Source of the DNA: Arthrobacter zhaoxinii
Lineage (GTDB): Bacteria; Actinomycetota; Actinomycetes; Actinomycetales; Micrococcaceae
Assembly (NCBI RefSeq): GCF_024385505.1
Contig: NZ_JANFLT010000005.1
Coordinates: 496,001 to 560,000, forward strand
Direction of reading: 5' to 3'
DNA length: 64,000 bases
In this document: piece by piece, positions 15,505 through 24,267 of the stretch
How the letters are laid out: each line of letters starts with the position of its first letter
Position numbering within the stretch: the stretch's first letter is position 1
Made by a program: the position numbers and the translations under genes
Notes under the pieces: model-generated
Database searches by the model: none
The model's input: only the letters and a program-made list of their open reading frames with translations
What the model was told of the DNA's origin: nothing

Positions 15505-16535
15505 CAGAGCGCCGCCTTCGTTGCGGGAAGTGCCGGAGCCGGACGCCTGCGTCGCCGCAGCAGTGTCCGCGCCTTCGGGGACTGAAGCAGGCACACCAGG
15601 ATGACCACGAGCGCCTTGAAGACCAGGGTCACCTCGGGCGGAATGCCGAGCGTGTAGACAGTGGTGGTCAGGGTCTGGATGATGAGGGCCCCGATCAGGG
15701 TGCCCACGAGGCTGTAGCGTCCGCCGGCCAGCGAGGTGCCGCCGATGACGACGGCGAGGATGGCGTCCATCTCGATGAAGAGCCCGGCGTTGTTCGCATC
15801 GGCAGCGGTGACGTTGGAACTGATCATCAACCCGGCGACGGCGGCGCAGAAGCCGCTGAAGATGTAGACAATCCAGAGGATCCGCCGTGCGCTGAGGCCG
15901 GCCAGCCGGCTCGCCAGGGGGTTGATGCCCACCGATTCAATCTGTGTTCCCAGTGCCGTTCGCCGGGTCAGCAGCGCTGCCCCGGCGAAGGCCAGTGCGG
16001 CAATGAGGATGGAAATGGGCAGGGTGAGGAAGAACCCCGCTCCGATCGCGTGGAAGGATTCGTTGGAGACGGAAATGATCTGTCCGTCGGTCACGAGCTG
16101 GGCCAGGCCGCGGCCCGCCGTCATCAGCACCAGCGTGGCGATGATGGGCTGGATGCCGATGATGGAGACCAGCAGCCCGTTCCAGGCACCCAGCGCCAGC
16201 CCTGCGGCCACCGCGATGGCGACGGCGGTGGCCGCCGTCGAGAACGATCCCGGATTGTCCGAGTTGTAGATGTAGGTGCAGGAGACGGCGCCGGCAATGG
16301 CCGCCACGGCCCCCACTGAGAGGTCGATTCCCCGCGACGCGATCACGAGCGTCATGCCCAGGGCAATCAGGAGGGTGGGCGCACCGTTGCGCAGGATATC
16401 GATCAGGCTGCCGTACAGGTGGCCGTCCTGAACCCGGACCAGCAGGAAGTCGCTGCGGAATCCCTGGTTGAGCAGCAGCAGCAGGACAAGGGCCAGGACC
16501 GGCCACAGCAGCCGGTGCCTGAGTACCCCGGTCAT
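15504..16535 (-). CDS. ytfT: sugar ABC transporter permease, YtfT type
   Basis: A 343-residue membrane permease with TLLIALGMTLVIASRGIDLS near residue 54 and AILAVVIGGTSLAGGRYSLV near 260, the coupling-region motifs of the RbsC/YtfT group. The C-terminus is rich in arginine (LLRRRRRP), typical for a cytoplasmic tail. The start overlaps the stop of the ATPase gene by 4 bases, and its own stop overlaps the next permease start, so all three are translationally coupled. Confidence 0.92.
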   Translation of the reverse strand: MTGVLRHRLLWPVLALVLLLLLNQGFRSDFLLVRVQDGHLYGSLIDILRNGAPTLLIALGMTLVIASRGIDLSVGAVAAIAGAVSCTYIYNSDNPGSFSTAATAVAIAVAAGLALGAWNGLLVSIIGIQPIIATLVLMTAGRGLAQLVTDGQIISVSNESFHAIGAGFFLTLPISILIAALAFAGAALLTRRTALGTQIESVGINPLASRLAGLSARRILWIVYIFSGFCAAVAGLMISSNVTAADANNAGLFIEMDAILAVVIGGTSLAGGRYSLVGTLIGALIIQTLTTTVYTLGIPPEVTLVFKALVVILVCLLQSPKARTLLRRRRRPAPALPATKAAL

Positions 16536-18055
16536 TCGCCTGTCCCGGCAATAATCGTCATGACATCCTCCATGCTGACTCCCTGGTTGGGCAGGTCAGC
16601 GACCATCCTGCGGTCCTTGAGGACGGCAATGTGGTCGCTGAGGCGCAGCACTTCCTCGAGTTCCGCGGAAATAAAGACAATGGACATGCCCTGGTCGGCC
16701 AAGCTGCTGATATGCATCTGGATCTGCGTCTTGGCGCCAATGTCGATGCCGCGGGTGGGCTCATCGAGAATGAGCAGCGCCGGGTTGGTGATCAGCCAGC
16801 GGGCCAGGAGCACCTTTTGCTGGTTACCGCCGCTGAGGTCGCGGATCAGTGCGTCCTTGTTCGCGGGCCGGATATCCAGCGTTTCAATGAACTTGTCCGC
16901 CAGCTGGTCCTGCAGCTGGCGGGGAACTTTCCGAAGCCATCCTTTTCGCGCCTGCATGGCCAGGACCATGTTGTCCTTGACGGAAAGGTCGCCCACCAGG
17001 CCCTCTTCCTTGCGGTTCTCCGAAGAAAAACCAATGCCCTGTTCGATGGCCGTACGGGGGCTGCGAAGGGAGCGCTCCGCGCCGCGGATCCGGAGTTTGC
17101 CGATGTCCGCGCGGTCCGCCCCGAAAAGCAGCCGCGCCGTTTCCGTGCGCCCGGACCCCAGCAGGCCGGCGAGGCCAAGGATCTGCCCCGGGCCGATCGA
17201 GACCGTGACGTTCTCCACCGACCCTTTCCGCCCCAGGTTCTCTGCCTGCAGCACCGGCCGGCTGTCCCGGTCGCCAGCTGCCGGCCGGATGTCCCCGCGG
17301 TCCAGCTCCTCCAGGACTTCCAGGTCCTTGCCGATCATCTTCTTGATCAGTTCCATGCGGGGCAGTTCGGCCGTCCGGTACTCCCCCAGCAGTTTGCCGT
17401 TCCGGAGTACGGTCATGCGGTCGGAAAGGTCGTAGACCTGCTCCAGGAAGTGCGAAACGAACAGGACGGCGACGCCGCGGTCCCGGAGGGCGCGGACCAC
17501 GTCAAAGAGCTGCTGCACCTCGTCCGCGTCCAGGCTCGAGGTGGGTTCGTCGAGGACCAGGACCTTCGCGTCGATCTGGACGGCACGGGCGATGGCCACC
17601 AGCTGCTGAATGGCTATGGAGTGGGTGGACAGCACGGAGCCGGGGTCGATGTGGCCGAGTTGGAGTTGCGCCAGGACGGCACGGGCTGCCCTTCGGACCT
17701 CTTTCCAGCGGATGTGTCCGAACCTCCGGGGTTCCCGGCCCAGGAGGATGTTCTCTTCGACCGTCAGGTTCGGGCACAGGTTCACCTCCTGGTAGACGGT
17801 GCTGATCCCCGCCTCCTGTGCTGCCGACGGCGTGGCAAACTCCCGGGGCCGGTCCGCAACGGTGATGGAACCGCCGTCGGTCCGGTAAACCCCCGTGAGG
17901 GCTTTGATCAGGGTCGATTTACCGGCCCCGTTTTCGCCCATGAGGGCGTGGACTTCCCCGGGAAAGAGGCGAAAGTCCACGCCGTCCAGAGCCTTCACGC
18001 CCGGAAATGCGACGGTGATGCCGCGCATTTCCACCACGGGAGAGATTGCTTCCAT
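16532..18055 (-). CDS. ytfR: sugar ABC transporter ATP-binding protein, YtfR type
   Basis: A 507-residue double-domain ABC ATPase. Domain 1: Walker A GENGAGKSTL near residue 40, Walker B VLVLDEPTSSLD near 163. Domain 2: diverged Walker A GLLGSGRTETARLLFG near 291, signature LSGGNQQKVLLARWL near 407, Walker B LLILDEPTRGID near 427. This duplicated layout is typical of sugar importers such as RbsA, MglA and YtfR. It drives import through the two permeases and begins 2 bases after the binding-protein gene. Confidence 0.94.
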   Translation of the reverse strand: MEAISPVVEMRGITVAFPGVKALDGVDFRLFPGEVHALMGENGAGKSTLIKALTGVYRTDGGSITVADRPREFATPSAAQEAGISTVYQEVNLCPNLTVEENILLGREPRRFGHIRWKEVRRAARAVLAQLQLGHIDPGSVLSTHSIAIQQLVAIARAVQIDAKVLVLDEPTSSLDADEVQQLFDVVRALRDRGVAVLFVSHFLEQVYDLSDRMTVLRNGKLLGEYRTAELPRMELIKKMIGKDLEVLEELDRGDIRPAAGDRDSRPVLQAENLGRKGSVENVTVSIGPGQILGLAGLLGSGRTETARLLFGADRADIGKLRIRGAERSLRSPRTAIEQGIGFSSENRKEEGLVGDLSVKDNMVLAMQARKGWLRKVPRQLQDQLADKFIETLDIRPANKDALIRDLSGGNQQKVLLARWLITNPALLILDEPTRGIDIGAKTQIQMHISSLADQGMSIVFISAELEEVLRLSDHIAVLKDRRMVADLPNQGVSMEDVMTIIAGTGE

Positions 18056-18057
18056 GG

Positions 18058-19029
18058 TTAGTACTTGCGGTTGGGCAGGGCTTCCTTCGCCTGCTCAGGG
18101 GTGAATGCAGTTTCTTCAACAACCACGCGGGCGGGGACGTCTTCGCCGTTGACCACCTTCTCGGCGAGGTCCATCAGCTGCTCGCCCAGCAGCGGATTGC
18201 ATTCGACGATGAAGTTGATTTTGCCGTCTGCGAGGGCGGTCATGCCGTCTTTGACCGCATCCACGGTGATGATTTTGATGTCTTCCCCGGGCACCATGCC
18301 CGCAGCCTCAATCGCTTCGATGGCGCCCAGTCCCATGTCGTCGTTGTGGGCGTAGACCACGTCAATGTCCGGGGTGTTCTTCAGGAATGCCTCCATCACC
18401 TGCTTGCCGCCGCTGCGCGTGAAATCGCCGGTCTGGGACTCGACGATCTTCAGGTCCGGATCCGCGGCGATGGCCGCTTCGAAGCCTTCCTTCCGGTCGA
18501 GGGCCGGGGCGGCACCGGTGGTTCCCTGCAGTTCCACAATGTTCACGGGCCCGTCGGTGGCTGCGCTTTCTTCGACGAGCCACTCCCCGGCCGTTTTGCC
18601 TTCTTTGACAAAGTCCGACCCCAGGAAGGTTGTGTAGAGGGTCGTGTCCGATGAATCGATGGCACGGTCGGTGAGGATCACGGGGATGTCGGCGTCCTTG
18701 GCCTCCTTCAGGACGGTGTCCCAGCCGGATTCGACCACCGGCGAGAAGGCAATCACGTCCACCTGCTGCTGGATGTAGGAGCGGATCGCCTTGATCTGGT
18801 TCTCCTGCTTTTGCTGGGCGTCGGTGAACTTCAGGTCCACGTCCGCGGCCTTCGCGGCGTCCTGCACGTCCTTGGTGTTGGCCGTCCGCCAGCCGCTCTC
18901 GGCGCCTACCTGGGCAAAGCCCATGGTGATGCCGTCCTCCGCATCGTTCCCGCTATCGGAGCCGCCGCCGCAGGCAGCGAGACCGAGGGCTGACACGGCC
19001 AGAACCACTGTAAGGGATTTCCGAAACAC
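18058..19029 (-). CDS. ytfQ: sugar ABC transporter substrate-binding lipoprotein, YtfQ type
   Basis: A 323-residue binding protein of the periplasmic-binding-protein type I (LacI-like) fold. The N-terminus is a lipoprotein signal with lipobox LAAC, so Cys20 would be lipidated by Lgt (encoded in this window) and anchored outside the membrane. Body motifs: AFSPVVESGWDTVLKEAKDA near residue 95, VILTDRAIDS near 116, VYAHNDDMGLGAIEAIEAAG near 225. The closest described system is the E. coli galactofuranose importer YtfQRT-YjfF; the sugar in this organism is inferred, and arabinose or galactose derivatives are alternatives. First gene of a four-gene operon with a LacI-type operator in front. Confidence 0.92.
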   Translation of the reverse strand: MFRKSLTVVLAVSALGLAACGGGSDSGNDAEDGITMGFAQVGAESGWRTANTKDVQDAAKAADVDLKFTDAQQKQENQIKAIRSYIQQQVDVIAFSPVVESGWDTVLKEAKDADIPVILTDRAIDSSDTTLYTTFLGSDFVKEGKTAGEWLVEESAATDGPVNIVELQGTTGAAPALDRKEGFEAAIAADPDLKIVESQTGDFTRSGGKQVMEAFLKNTPDIDVVYAHNDDMGLGAIEAIEAAGMVPGEDIKIITVDAVKDGMTALADGKINFIVECNPLLGEQLMDLAEKVVNGEDVPARVVVEETAFTPEQAKEALPNRKY

Positions 19030-19105
19030 TGCTGCCTCCTGAAGTCAGTCCGCAGCCAGGGAAAACGCACCTTCATTGCTGCGTGGGCGCCATGCCCTGG
19101 CGGTA

Positions 19106-19133
19106 GTGTTACCGTTCACATTGCTGAGGTCAA
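19106..19133 (-). promoter_or_regulatory. putative promoter and LacI-family operator of the ytfQRT-yjfF operon
   Basis: TGTTACCGTTCACA at 19107-19120 has the TGTnAnCGnTnACA symmetry with a central CG that is typical of LacI-family operators. On the minus strand a TTGACC -35 (19133-19128) is followed after 16 bases by TAACAC (19111-19106), so the operator covers the spacer and -10. The cognate repressor is not encoded in this window. Confidence 0.6.
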
Positions 19134-19190
19134 GGGTAGTTCCGATATCGGGCGCTTCCTGCCATCCCCCGAAAGTCCGGGCCGCCCTCA

Positions 19191-19233
19191 GCATTAAACA
19201 GCCATGGGCCGCTGCAACTGCAGCGGCCCATGG
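19191..19233 (-). terminator. intrinsic terminator of the leftward membrane-protein gene
   Basis: A perfect 13-bp stem (19202-19214 with 19221-19233) and 6-base loop, followed on the minus strand by GCTGTTTAAT. It begins 24 bases after the stop of the gene ending at 19257. Confidence 0.72.
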
Positions 19234-19256
19234 ACGGATGGCTCCTTGCGTGCCGG

Positions 19257-21407
19257 CTAAACGCCGGCCGGCACCTTGGCGTGCTTCGGCCCGTGCGCAG
19301 CAGGGGTCGTGTCCACCGGGTGGCTCTCGGTGCGCGGCGGCTTGAAGTGGTCGATAACCGTAACCACGGCCAGCGACACCGCACCCCAGATGCCCAGGGT
19401 TCCCAGATGGGACCAGACGGTGTCCGAGCCGAAGTAGAGGATCGAGCGGATCGATTCCACCGCGGCCGGCATCGGCAGCACCTCATGCAGGAAGCGGAAG
19501 ATCTCCGGTTCCATGTAGATGGACATGGCCGCACCGGAGGCCGGCACACCGAGGAACATCAGGATGCCGATCACCGGAAGGATCGCGAGCATGCCCATGA
19601 ACCGTTCGAAGACCGCGGTGAACATGGCCATGGAGAAGATCGCGACGGCGCCGGCTCCCCAAAGCGGCAGGAAGTGCCCGTCGATCGCCCCGACGAAAAC
19701 GTCGGCGATGACCCAGAGGAAGGCCGACATGCCGACGGCCCAGGCCGCGACAATGGGGATCAGTTTACGCAGCGGACGGCTGGCCGGAGCCGCCGTCGAG
19801 CCGACCACGATGATCATGAAGCCGGCCATGATCCAGCCCATGGCGAGGTACATGGTGGCCATGCCCATGGAGTCGGAATCCTTCAGCGGGGCCACGTTGT
19901 CCTGCGTCAGTTCCATCTGCTGGCCTGCGGCCACCTGACCAAACACGGACGTAAGCACCTGCTGCTGGCTCATGCCCGCTGCCTGGTTGGTGATGAGCGT
20001 GGCGGCGGGGTTTTCGGCCGAGGGCAGGACGTAGGCGCCCACCACCGTCCGGTCCTGCACCTGGCCGCGTGCCTCGTCGGCGGAATCCATGGCACGGAGG
20101 TCAAACAGGCCGGACATGTTTTCGTCCAGGCCGGCGACGGCCTGTTCTGCCTGTTCGGCGGTGGAGCCGACGACGGCGACAGGCATGTCGCGCGGCGTGG
20201 GTTCGTACATTGCGCCCAGCATGAACGAGAGCATCATCGTGACCATGGCCAGCGGGAAGAAGGCCAGGGTGCCGTAGCGCCAGCGGCGGGTCTTCGGGCG
20301 CGGTCCGCCGTGCAGCGAGGCGACGTTGATTGCCGGCGGAGCGGCGTTCGGCTTGCGGCGGCGCTTGACCGCATCGAGGATGAGGGTGAGCAGCAGCGCT
20401 GCCACGGCACCGATCACGAGCACCAGCAGATGGGGCCCGGCGCCGTTGCCGTCGAAGTACAGGAAGGACCGCAGCGACTCACCGGTGGCGGCCGCGGGCA
20501 GGAAGCTGTGCAGATACGGGTAGAGACCCGGCATGGTGTGCACGGACATGCTCATGTTGGATGCCGGAACGCCCAGCACCATGAGGAACAGCATGCCGGC
20601 AAGCACGGCCATGGGGCCCAGGATCCGGGTCAGGAACAGCTGGACGCTGCCGACGGCGAAGACCGTCAGCCAGGACACGCCCAGCACGGCGGCGGAGTGT
20701 CCTTCCACAACGCCGAGCATCGGACCCGTGACGGCCCAGACCAGGCCGGCAATCAGCGCGGCCCATCCGGCCAGCAGCGGAACAAAACGGCGGAACCGAA
20801 GCAACTCGGGTGAGTTGGACAGGACCAGGCTCAGCGGCATGTAGCCGGCAAGCAGCAGGGCGGTCGTGAGGAACATTGCGCCCAGGCCGGCCATGTCGTG
20901 GTCGGGCAGCGGAGCGAGGTCCTCGGACTGCAGGGTCAGGCCCTGTTCAAGAACCTGCGGGGCCAGCAGTGCCGTCACGGTGCTGGACTGCGAGGCGCCG
21001 GCGGCACTTGCCGTGTACACCGACGCGGTGCCTTCGGTAAGCGACACTGCACCGGAGATTTTCCGGTCCAGGATCAGCTGGCGTGCCTCGGCGTCGGAAC
21101 CGACCACGCGGACGTCGACGGCGTCGGGATCGGCAGCTTCCAGGGAGTCCGCAAAGGGTTCTGCCTGCTCGCCGGTGACGGCAATGGGCATGTCGTTCGG
21201 TGTCGGTGCATGCATCGCAGCGAGGTAACCGCCCACCAGCATGGAGACCATCAGCAGCGGCATCAGGAACATCGCCACGTAGCGGCCGATCTTCTCTGCC
21301 TTTGCGCGCTTTGCCGCGGCAAGGTCCGCGGCATCCGGAGCCTGGGTTTCGCCGGTCGGATCCGTATCCGGCGGAGAGCCCGGGGATGTCGGGGAAGTAC
21401 TGGTCAA
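19257..21407 (-). CDS. internally duplicated YhgE/Pip-like (ABC-2-type) membrane protein
   Basis: A 716-residue membrane protein built as a tandem repeat of about 335 residues. Each half has one N-terminal membrane helix, an extracytoplasmic domain and a cluster of about five helices. Equivalent marks are MHAPTPNDMPIAV at residue 65 and MYEPTPRDMPVAV at residue 400, and LGVPASNMSMSVHTMPG and LGVPASGAAMSIYMEPE near the end of each half. The layout resembles YhgE/Pip or DUF3533 proteins and the permease of ABC-2 exporters, but no ATPase is encoded next to it. It is divergent from a TetR gene with a palindromic operator between them, the usual arrangement for a regulated export function. Substrate unknown. 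Confidence 0.75.
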   Translation of the reverse strand: MTSTSPTSPGSPPDTDPTGETQAPDAADLAAAKRAKAEKIGRYVAMFLMPLLMVSMLVGGYLAAMHAPTPNDMPIAVTGEQAEPFADSLEAADPDAVDVRVVGSDAEARQLILDRKISGAVSLTEGTASVYTASAAGASQSSTVTALLAPQVLEQGLTLQSEDLAPLPDHDMAGLGAMFLTTALLLAGYMPLSLVLSNSPELLRFRRFVPLLAGWAALIAGLVWAVTGPMLGVVEGHSAAVLGVSWLTVFAVGSVQLFLTRILGPMAVLAGMLFLMVLGVPASNMSMSVHTMPGLYPYLHSFLPAAATGESLRSFLYFDGNGAGPHLLVLVIGAVAALLLTLILDAVKRRRKPNAAPPAINVASLHGGPRPKTRRWRYGTLAFFPLAMVTMMLSFMLGAMYEPTPRDMPVAVVGSTAEQAEQAVAGLDENMSGLFDLRAMDSADEARGQVQDRTVVGAYVLPSAENPAATLITNQAAGMSQQQVLTSVFGQVAAGQQMELTQDNVAPLKDSDSMGMATMYLAMGWIMAGFMIIVVGSTAAPASRPLRKLIPIVAAWAVGMSAFLWVIADVFVGAIDGHFLPLWGAGAVAIFSMAMFTAVFERFMGMLAILPVIGILMFLGVPASGAAMSIYMEPEIFRFLHEVLPMPAAVESIRSILYFGSDTVWSHLGTLGIWGAVSLAVVTVIDHFKPPRTESHPVDTTPAAHGPKHAKVPAGV

Positions 21408-21501
21408 GGACGTGCTCCTGTAGCTGAATTCAAGGGTGATGGTGCGAAGTGCGCGTCGACGCGATCGTCAAGGCGGGGTCTGTGGGACCGACTCGTCAAA
21501 A

Positions 21502-21519
21502 TTACGCCATGTGGCGTAA
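21502..21519. promoter_or_regulatory. TetR-type palindromic operator
   Basis: TTACGCCA-TG-TGGCGTAA is a perfect 18-bp palindrome in the 157-base gap between divergent genes, 45 bases before the TetR start and 94 bases from the membrane-protein start. Position and size fit autoregulation and repression of the divergent gene. Confidence 0.72.
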
Positions 21520-21564
21520 ATTAGGTAATCGAAGCCGCAGTAACGCCGACGCAAGGGATCACAT

Positions 21565-22230
21565 ATGGGACAGCACGGCGAGAAGGCACGCGAAACCCTG
21601 CTCGATGCCGCCGAGGAGCTCTTTGCCCGCTACGGCATCGACGCCGTGTCCAACCGTCGCATTGCCGAGCATGCCGGCACTGCCAACCATTCCGCCGTCG
21701 CCTACCATTTCGGCGGCCGGGACGAACTGCTGGAAGCCCTGATCACCCGCCATCTGGAAGACACCCACCGGCGCCGCGCAGCGCTCACCGAACAGCTCGA
21801 CGACGACGGCGCCGCCCTCCACGATCTTCTCGCCTGCCTGATCCTGCCCTGGGTGGACCATCTGGCATCCCTTCCGGTGCCGAGCTGGCGGGCGCGTTTC
21901 CTGCATCAGATGCGCGCGGTGCCCTCCATGAAGGCCCTCTTGAACCGGACGGCCGTCGCCAGCCCCGTCACGGAGGACCTCATCCGCCGTACTGCTGCCG
22001 CCGTGGGCGACATCCCCGCCTCCGTGCTCCACGGCCGGTCGTGGATCCTGGGCAGCATGATCATCGGGGTCTGCGCCGAGTACGAGTCGCGCATCCATGA
22101 CGGAGCGGAGACCCCGAACTGGATCGGGGTGGGTTACTTCCTCATCGATTCCTGCGCGGGGATGCTGTCCGCCCCGGTGACCCATCCCGGCGACTTCATG
22201 ACGCAGCCCTCCCCGGTCTTCCTGCTCTAG
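21565..22230 (+). CDS. TetR/AcrR family transcriptional regulator
   Basis: A 221-residue regulator. Residues 5-60 form the TetR DNA-binding domain: ARETLLDAAEELFARYGIDA, then NRRIAEHAGTANHSAVAYHFG, where the HTH ends in the usual Y-H-F motif. The C-terminal helical effector domain (WRARFLHQMRAVPSMKALL near residue 112) resembles the TetR_C_33-like group. It is divergent from the duplicated membrane protein, with a perfect palindrome in between, and is followed by a broken FAD-oxidoreductase gene and a second YhgE/Pip-like gene, both on the opposite strand. Confidence 0.88.
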   Translation: MGQHGEKARETLLDAAEELFARYGIDAVSNRRIAEHAGTANHSAVAYHFGGRDELLEALITRHLEDTHRRRAALTEQLDDDGAALHDLLACLILPWVDHLASLPVPSWRARFLHQMRAVPSMKALLNRTAVASPVTEDLIRRTAAAVGDIPASVLHGRSWILGSMIIGVCAEYESRIHDGAETPNWIGVGYFLIDSCAGMLSAPVTHPGDFMTQPSPVFLL

Positions 22231-22247
22231 TGCGGCCTGCTCCGGGA

Positions 22248-22678
22248 CTACCCGGCGAGCCGGCGTGACGTGGATTCGGTGACGGCACGTTCGGTCTCTT
22301 CAGCGATCAGGTCCGCGTTGACCGCCGCACCTGCCGCCAGCCCTGCCGCTGCCGCTCCGGTCACCTGCATCGACGGGACCACCATATTTCCGGCGGCATA
22401 AACCCCGGGAACAGCAGTGGCCCCGGTCGGGTCCGCCGCCGGCACCGCTGTTCCGGTGGACCGCTGCCGGTGATCTCACCGCGTCCGACGCCGGCGAGCT
22501 CCGACGGCGAGGCACCCTCACGTCCCAGATGGTTGTGCACGTGGGCTGCCGGGGCATTGCGCGGATCTGCCGAGTCGACCACCGCAACGGACCGGCGGGC
22601 ACGCGCCAGGATCAAGGCTCCGCTCAGGCCTGCCGCCGCGCCGCCGACCACCACGACGTCGTACTCGCCGGTTGCCAT
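22248..22678 (-). pseudogene. collapsed thioredoxin-reductase-like FAD oxidoreductase gene
   Basis: The 5' part from ATG 22678 (AAGGAG 6 bases upstream) encodes about 70 normal N-terminal residues: YDVVVVGGAAAGLSGALILA FAD motif, then HVHNHLGREGASPSELAGVG. In another frame, ending at the TAG at 22248, is the normal family C-terminus: DPTGATAVPGVYAAGNMVV and AAAAGLAAGAAVNADLIAEE. The junction lies near 22450-22475, with a frame change. Compared with about 310 residues expected, roughly 170 codons, including the NAD(P) domain, are missing, so an internal deletion is the simplest explanation. The product cannot be functional. Confidence 0.82.
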
Positions 22679-22703
22679 GTCCGCTCCTTGGGGGCTTCGA
22701 GAA

Positions 22704-24098
22704 TCACGCCGGGACCAGCTCGGCCTTCCGGCGGCCGAACATCCGGTCATAAAGCACCGCGAAGACCAGAGCCAGCGCAACTGCTATCAGGATGAGAATA
22801 AGCATGCCGATAATCCCGCTCTGCAGTCCGGCGTCGGCCTGGGCGTCAAAGTACAGGACCGCCCGGTTCGCCGTGGTCATGTGGTACAGCGGCTCGGCGC
22901 GGGCGATGAAGGTGAAGAACCCCGGCAGCGCCTCCAGCGGCACCACTCCGCTGGCGGCCGGCAGGCCCATAAACACCACGTAGATCAGCGAGAGCACCAT
23001 GCCGATACTGCCGAACAGGGTGATCAGCGCCGTGGTCACCGCCGAGACCGTGACAATGGACAGCCAGGTGGTGAGGAAGAACCAGCCCCCGTGCGGGATG
23101 GGCATTCCGACGGCGGAGGCCACCCACATCATCAGCCCCGCCGTGGGCAGCGCTCCCAGGACCACGATGCCCCACTTGATCAGATAGGTTTTCCAGCGGG
23201 CCGGCTGCAGCCGCGGGCCCAGCGCGAAGCGCGGCCCCATTTCCACCGGCGCCACCCCGAGCCGCGAGTCGACCAGGAAGTGGATGGCCACGGAGCCGCT
23301 GACTCCCACCACCATCAGCAGCACCGAATAGAAGAACGCCCCCATGCCCAGGGCCGTCCCTTCCGGCGGGGTTTCATAGGCGGTGGTGGTGACGGAGATC
23401 GGTGCCCGGAGCAGGTCAGCCGATGTGCCGTCAACAGTTGGCGCCACCTGCTGCTGCACCTGTGCCGGCAGGCCCAGCTCCCCGAGTTCGCGCTGTTGCT
23501 CGGCCCGGGCTTCGCCCTGTGCCGCCTGGGCAGCCGAAGTCAGTTGCTCGCCAAGGCCCGTGTTCGCACGTTCCAGGGCCGGGTCGACGGCGGACGTGGC
23601 CAGGCTGCTGGCCAGGGGCCCCGCCTGTGGATTTGTGTAGACGGTGATGGACGGCTGCGTAGCTTCCGTGTCGCTCAATGCACCGCTCACCAGCCCCAGC
23701 GCATCGGCTGAGAAGGATTCCGGAATGAGGACGGCGGCATGGATCTGTCCCTTGCGCAGCTGCTCTTCGGCCTCGTCCGGGGACAGGACCCGGAGGTCGA
23801 TTTCGTCCGACTCGGAGAAGCCCTGCTGCATCTGGTCGGTGATGTTACGCCCGAGGTTCTGCGGGCTTCCGCCGTCGGCCGGCGTCGCACCACGGTCCTC
23901 GTTGACCACGGCCACCGGAAAGTGCTTCAGATGATCCCCCGGGCTGCCGAGTCCGCCGATGTACAGGGCGGTCCCGGCGCCGCCCAGGAGGAGGAGCACC
24001 AGCAGCGGCAGCAGCCAGAACCGGGGTGACGCGTAGGTGCCCGAACGCGCTGCGGGTCGGGACTCCCGTTGCCGGGGAGTTTCTGAATGTGCGGGCAT
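22704..24098 (-). CDS. YhgE/Pip-like membrane protein
   Basis: A 464-residue protein. An N-terminal helix (LLPLLVLLLLGGAGTALYIG, near residues 30-50) is followed by an extracytoplasmic domain of about 220 residues beginning FPVAVVNEDRGA, the typical YhgE/Pip start, with an Ala/Gln/Glu-rich helical stretch near residues 195-225. About five more helices follow. It has the same overall layout as one half of the duplicated protein at 19257-21407. ATG 24098 is preferred (AGAGG about 8 bases upstream); the frame is open 42 codons further. It lies directly upstream of the collapsed oxidoreductase gene (25 bases). Likely an export or phage-infection-protein-type membrane function; substrate unknown. 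Confidence 0.78.
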   Translation of the reverse strand: MPAHSETPRQRESRPAARSGTYASPRFWLLPLLVLLLLGGAGTALYIGGLGSPGDHLKHFPVAVVNEDRGATPADGGSPQNLGRNITDQMQQGFSESDEIDLRVLSPDEAEEQLRKGQIHAAVLIPESFSADALGLVSGALSDTEATQPSITVYTNPQAGPLASSLATSAVDPALERANTGLGEQLTSAAQAAQGEARAEQQRELGELGLPAQVQQQVAPTVDGTSADLLRAPISVTTTAYETPPEGTALGMGAFFYSVLLMVVGVSGSVAIHFLVDSRLGVAPVEMGPRFALGPRLQPARWKTYLIKWGIVVLGALPTAGLMMWVASAVGMPIPHGGWFFLTTWLSIVTVSAVTTALITLFGSIGMVLSLIYVVFMGLPAASGVVPLEALPGFFTFIARAEPLYHMTTANRAVLYFDAQADAGLQSGIIGMLILILIAVALALVFAVLYDRMFGRRKAELVPA

Positions 24099-24267
24099 GG
24101 ACTGACCTCTCAGCTGAGCCTGAGCGCGGATGCGTCCTACCGTTCGAGGGTAACCGCGGCGCGGGGGCTGCGGATATAGCGCTGCGCCCGGCTGCGTCAG
24201 GATGGCCGATACCCGTGCCCTCACCTCGCCCGTTGCCGGGCGGGGCGCGTGAAGCTAGCCTCGGGAT

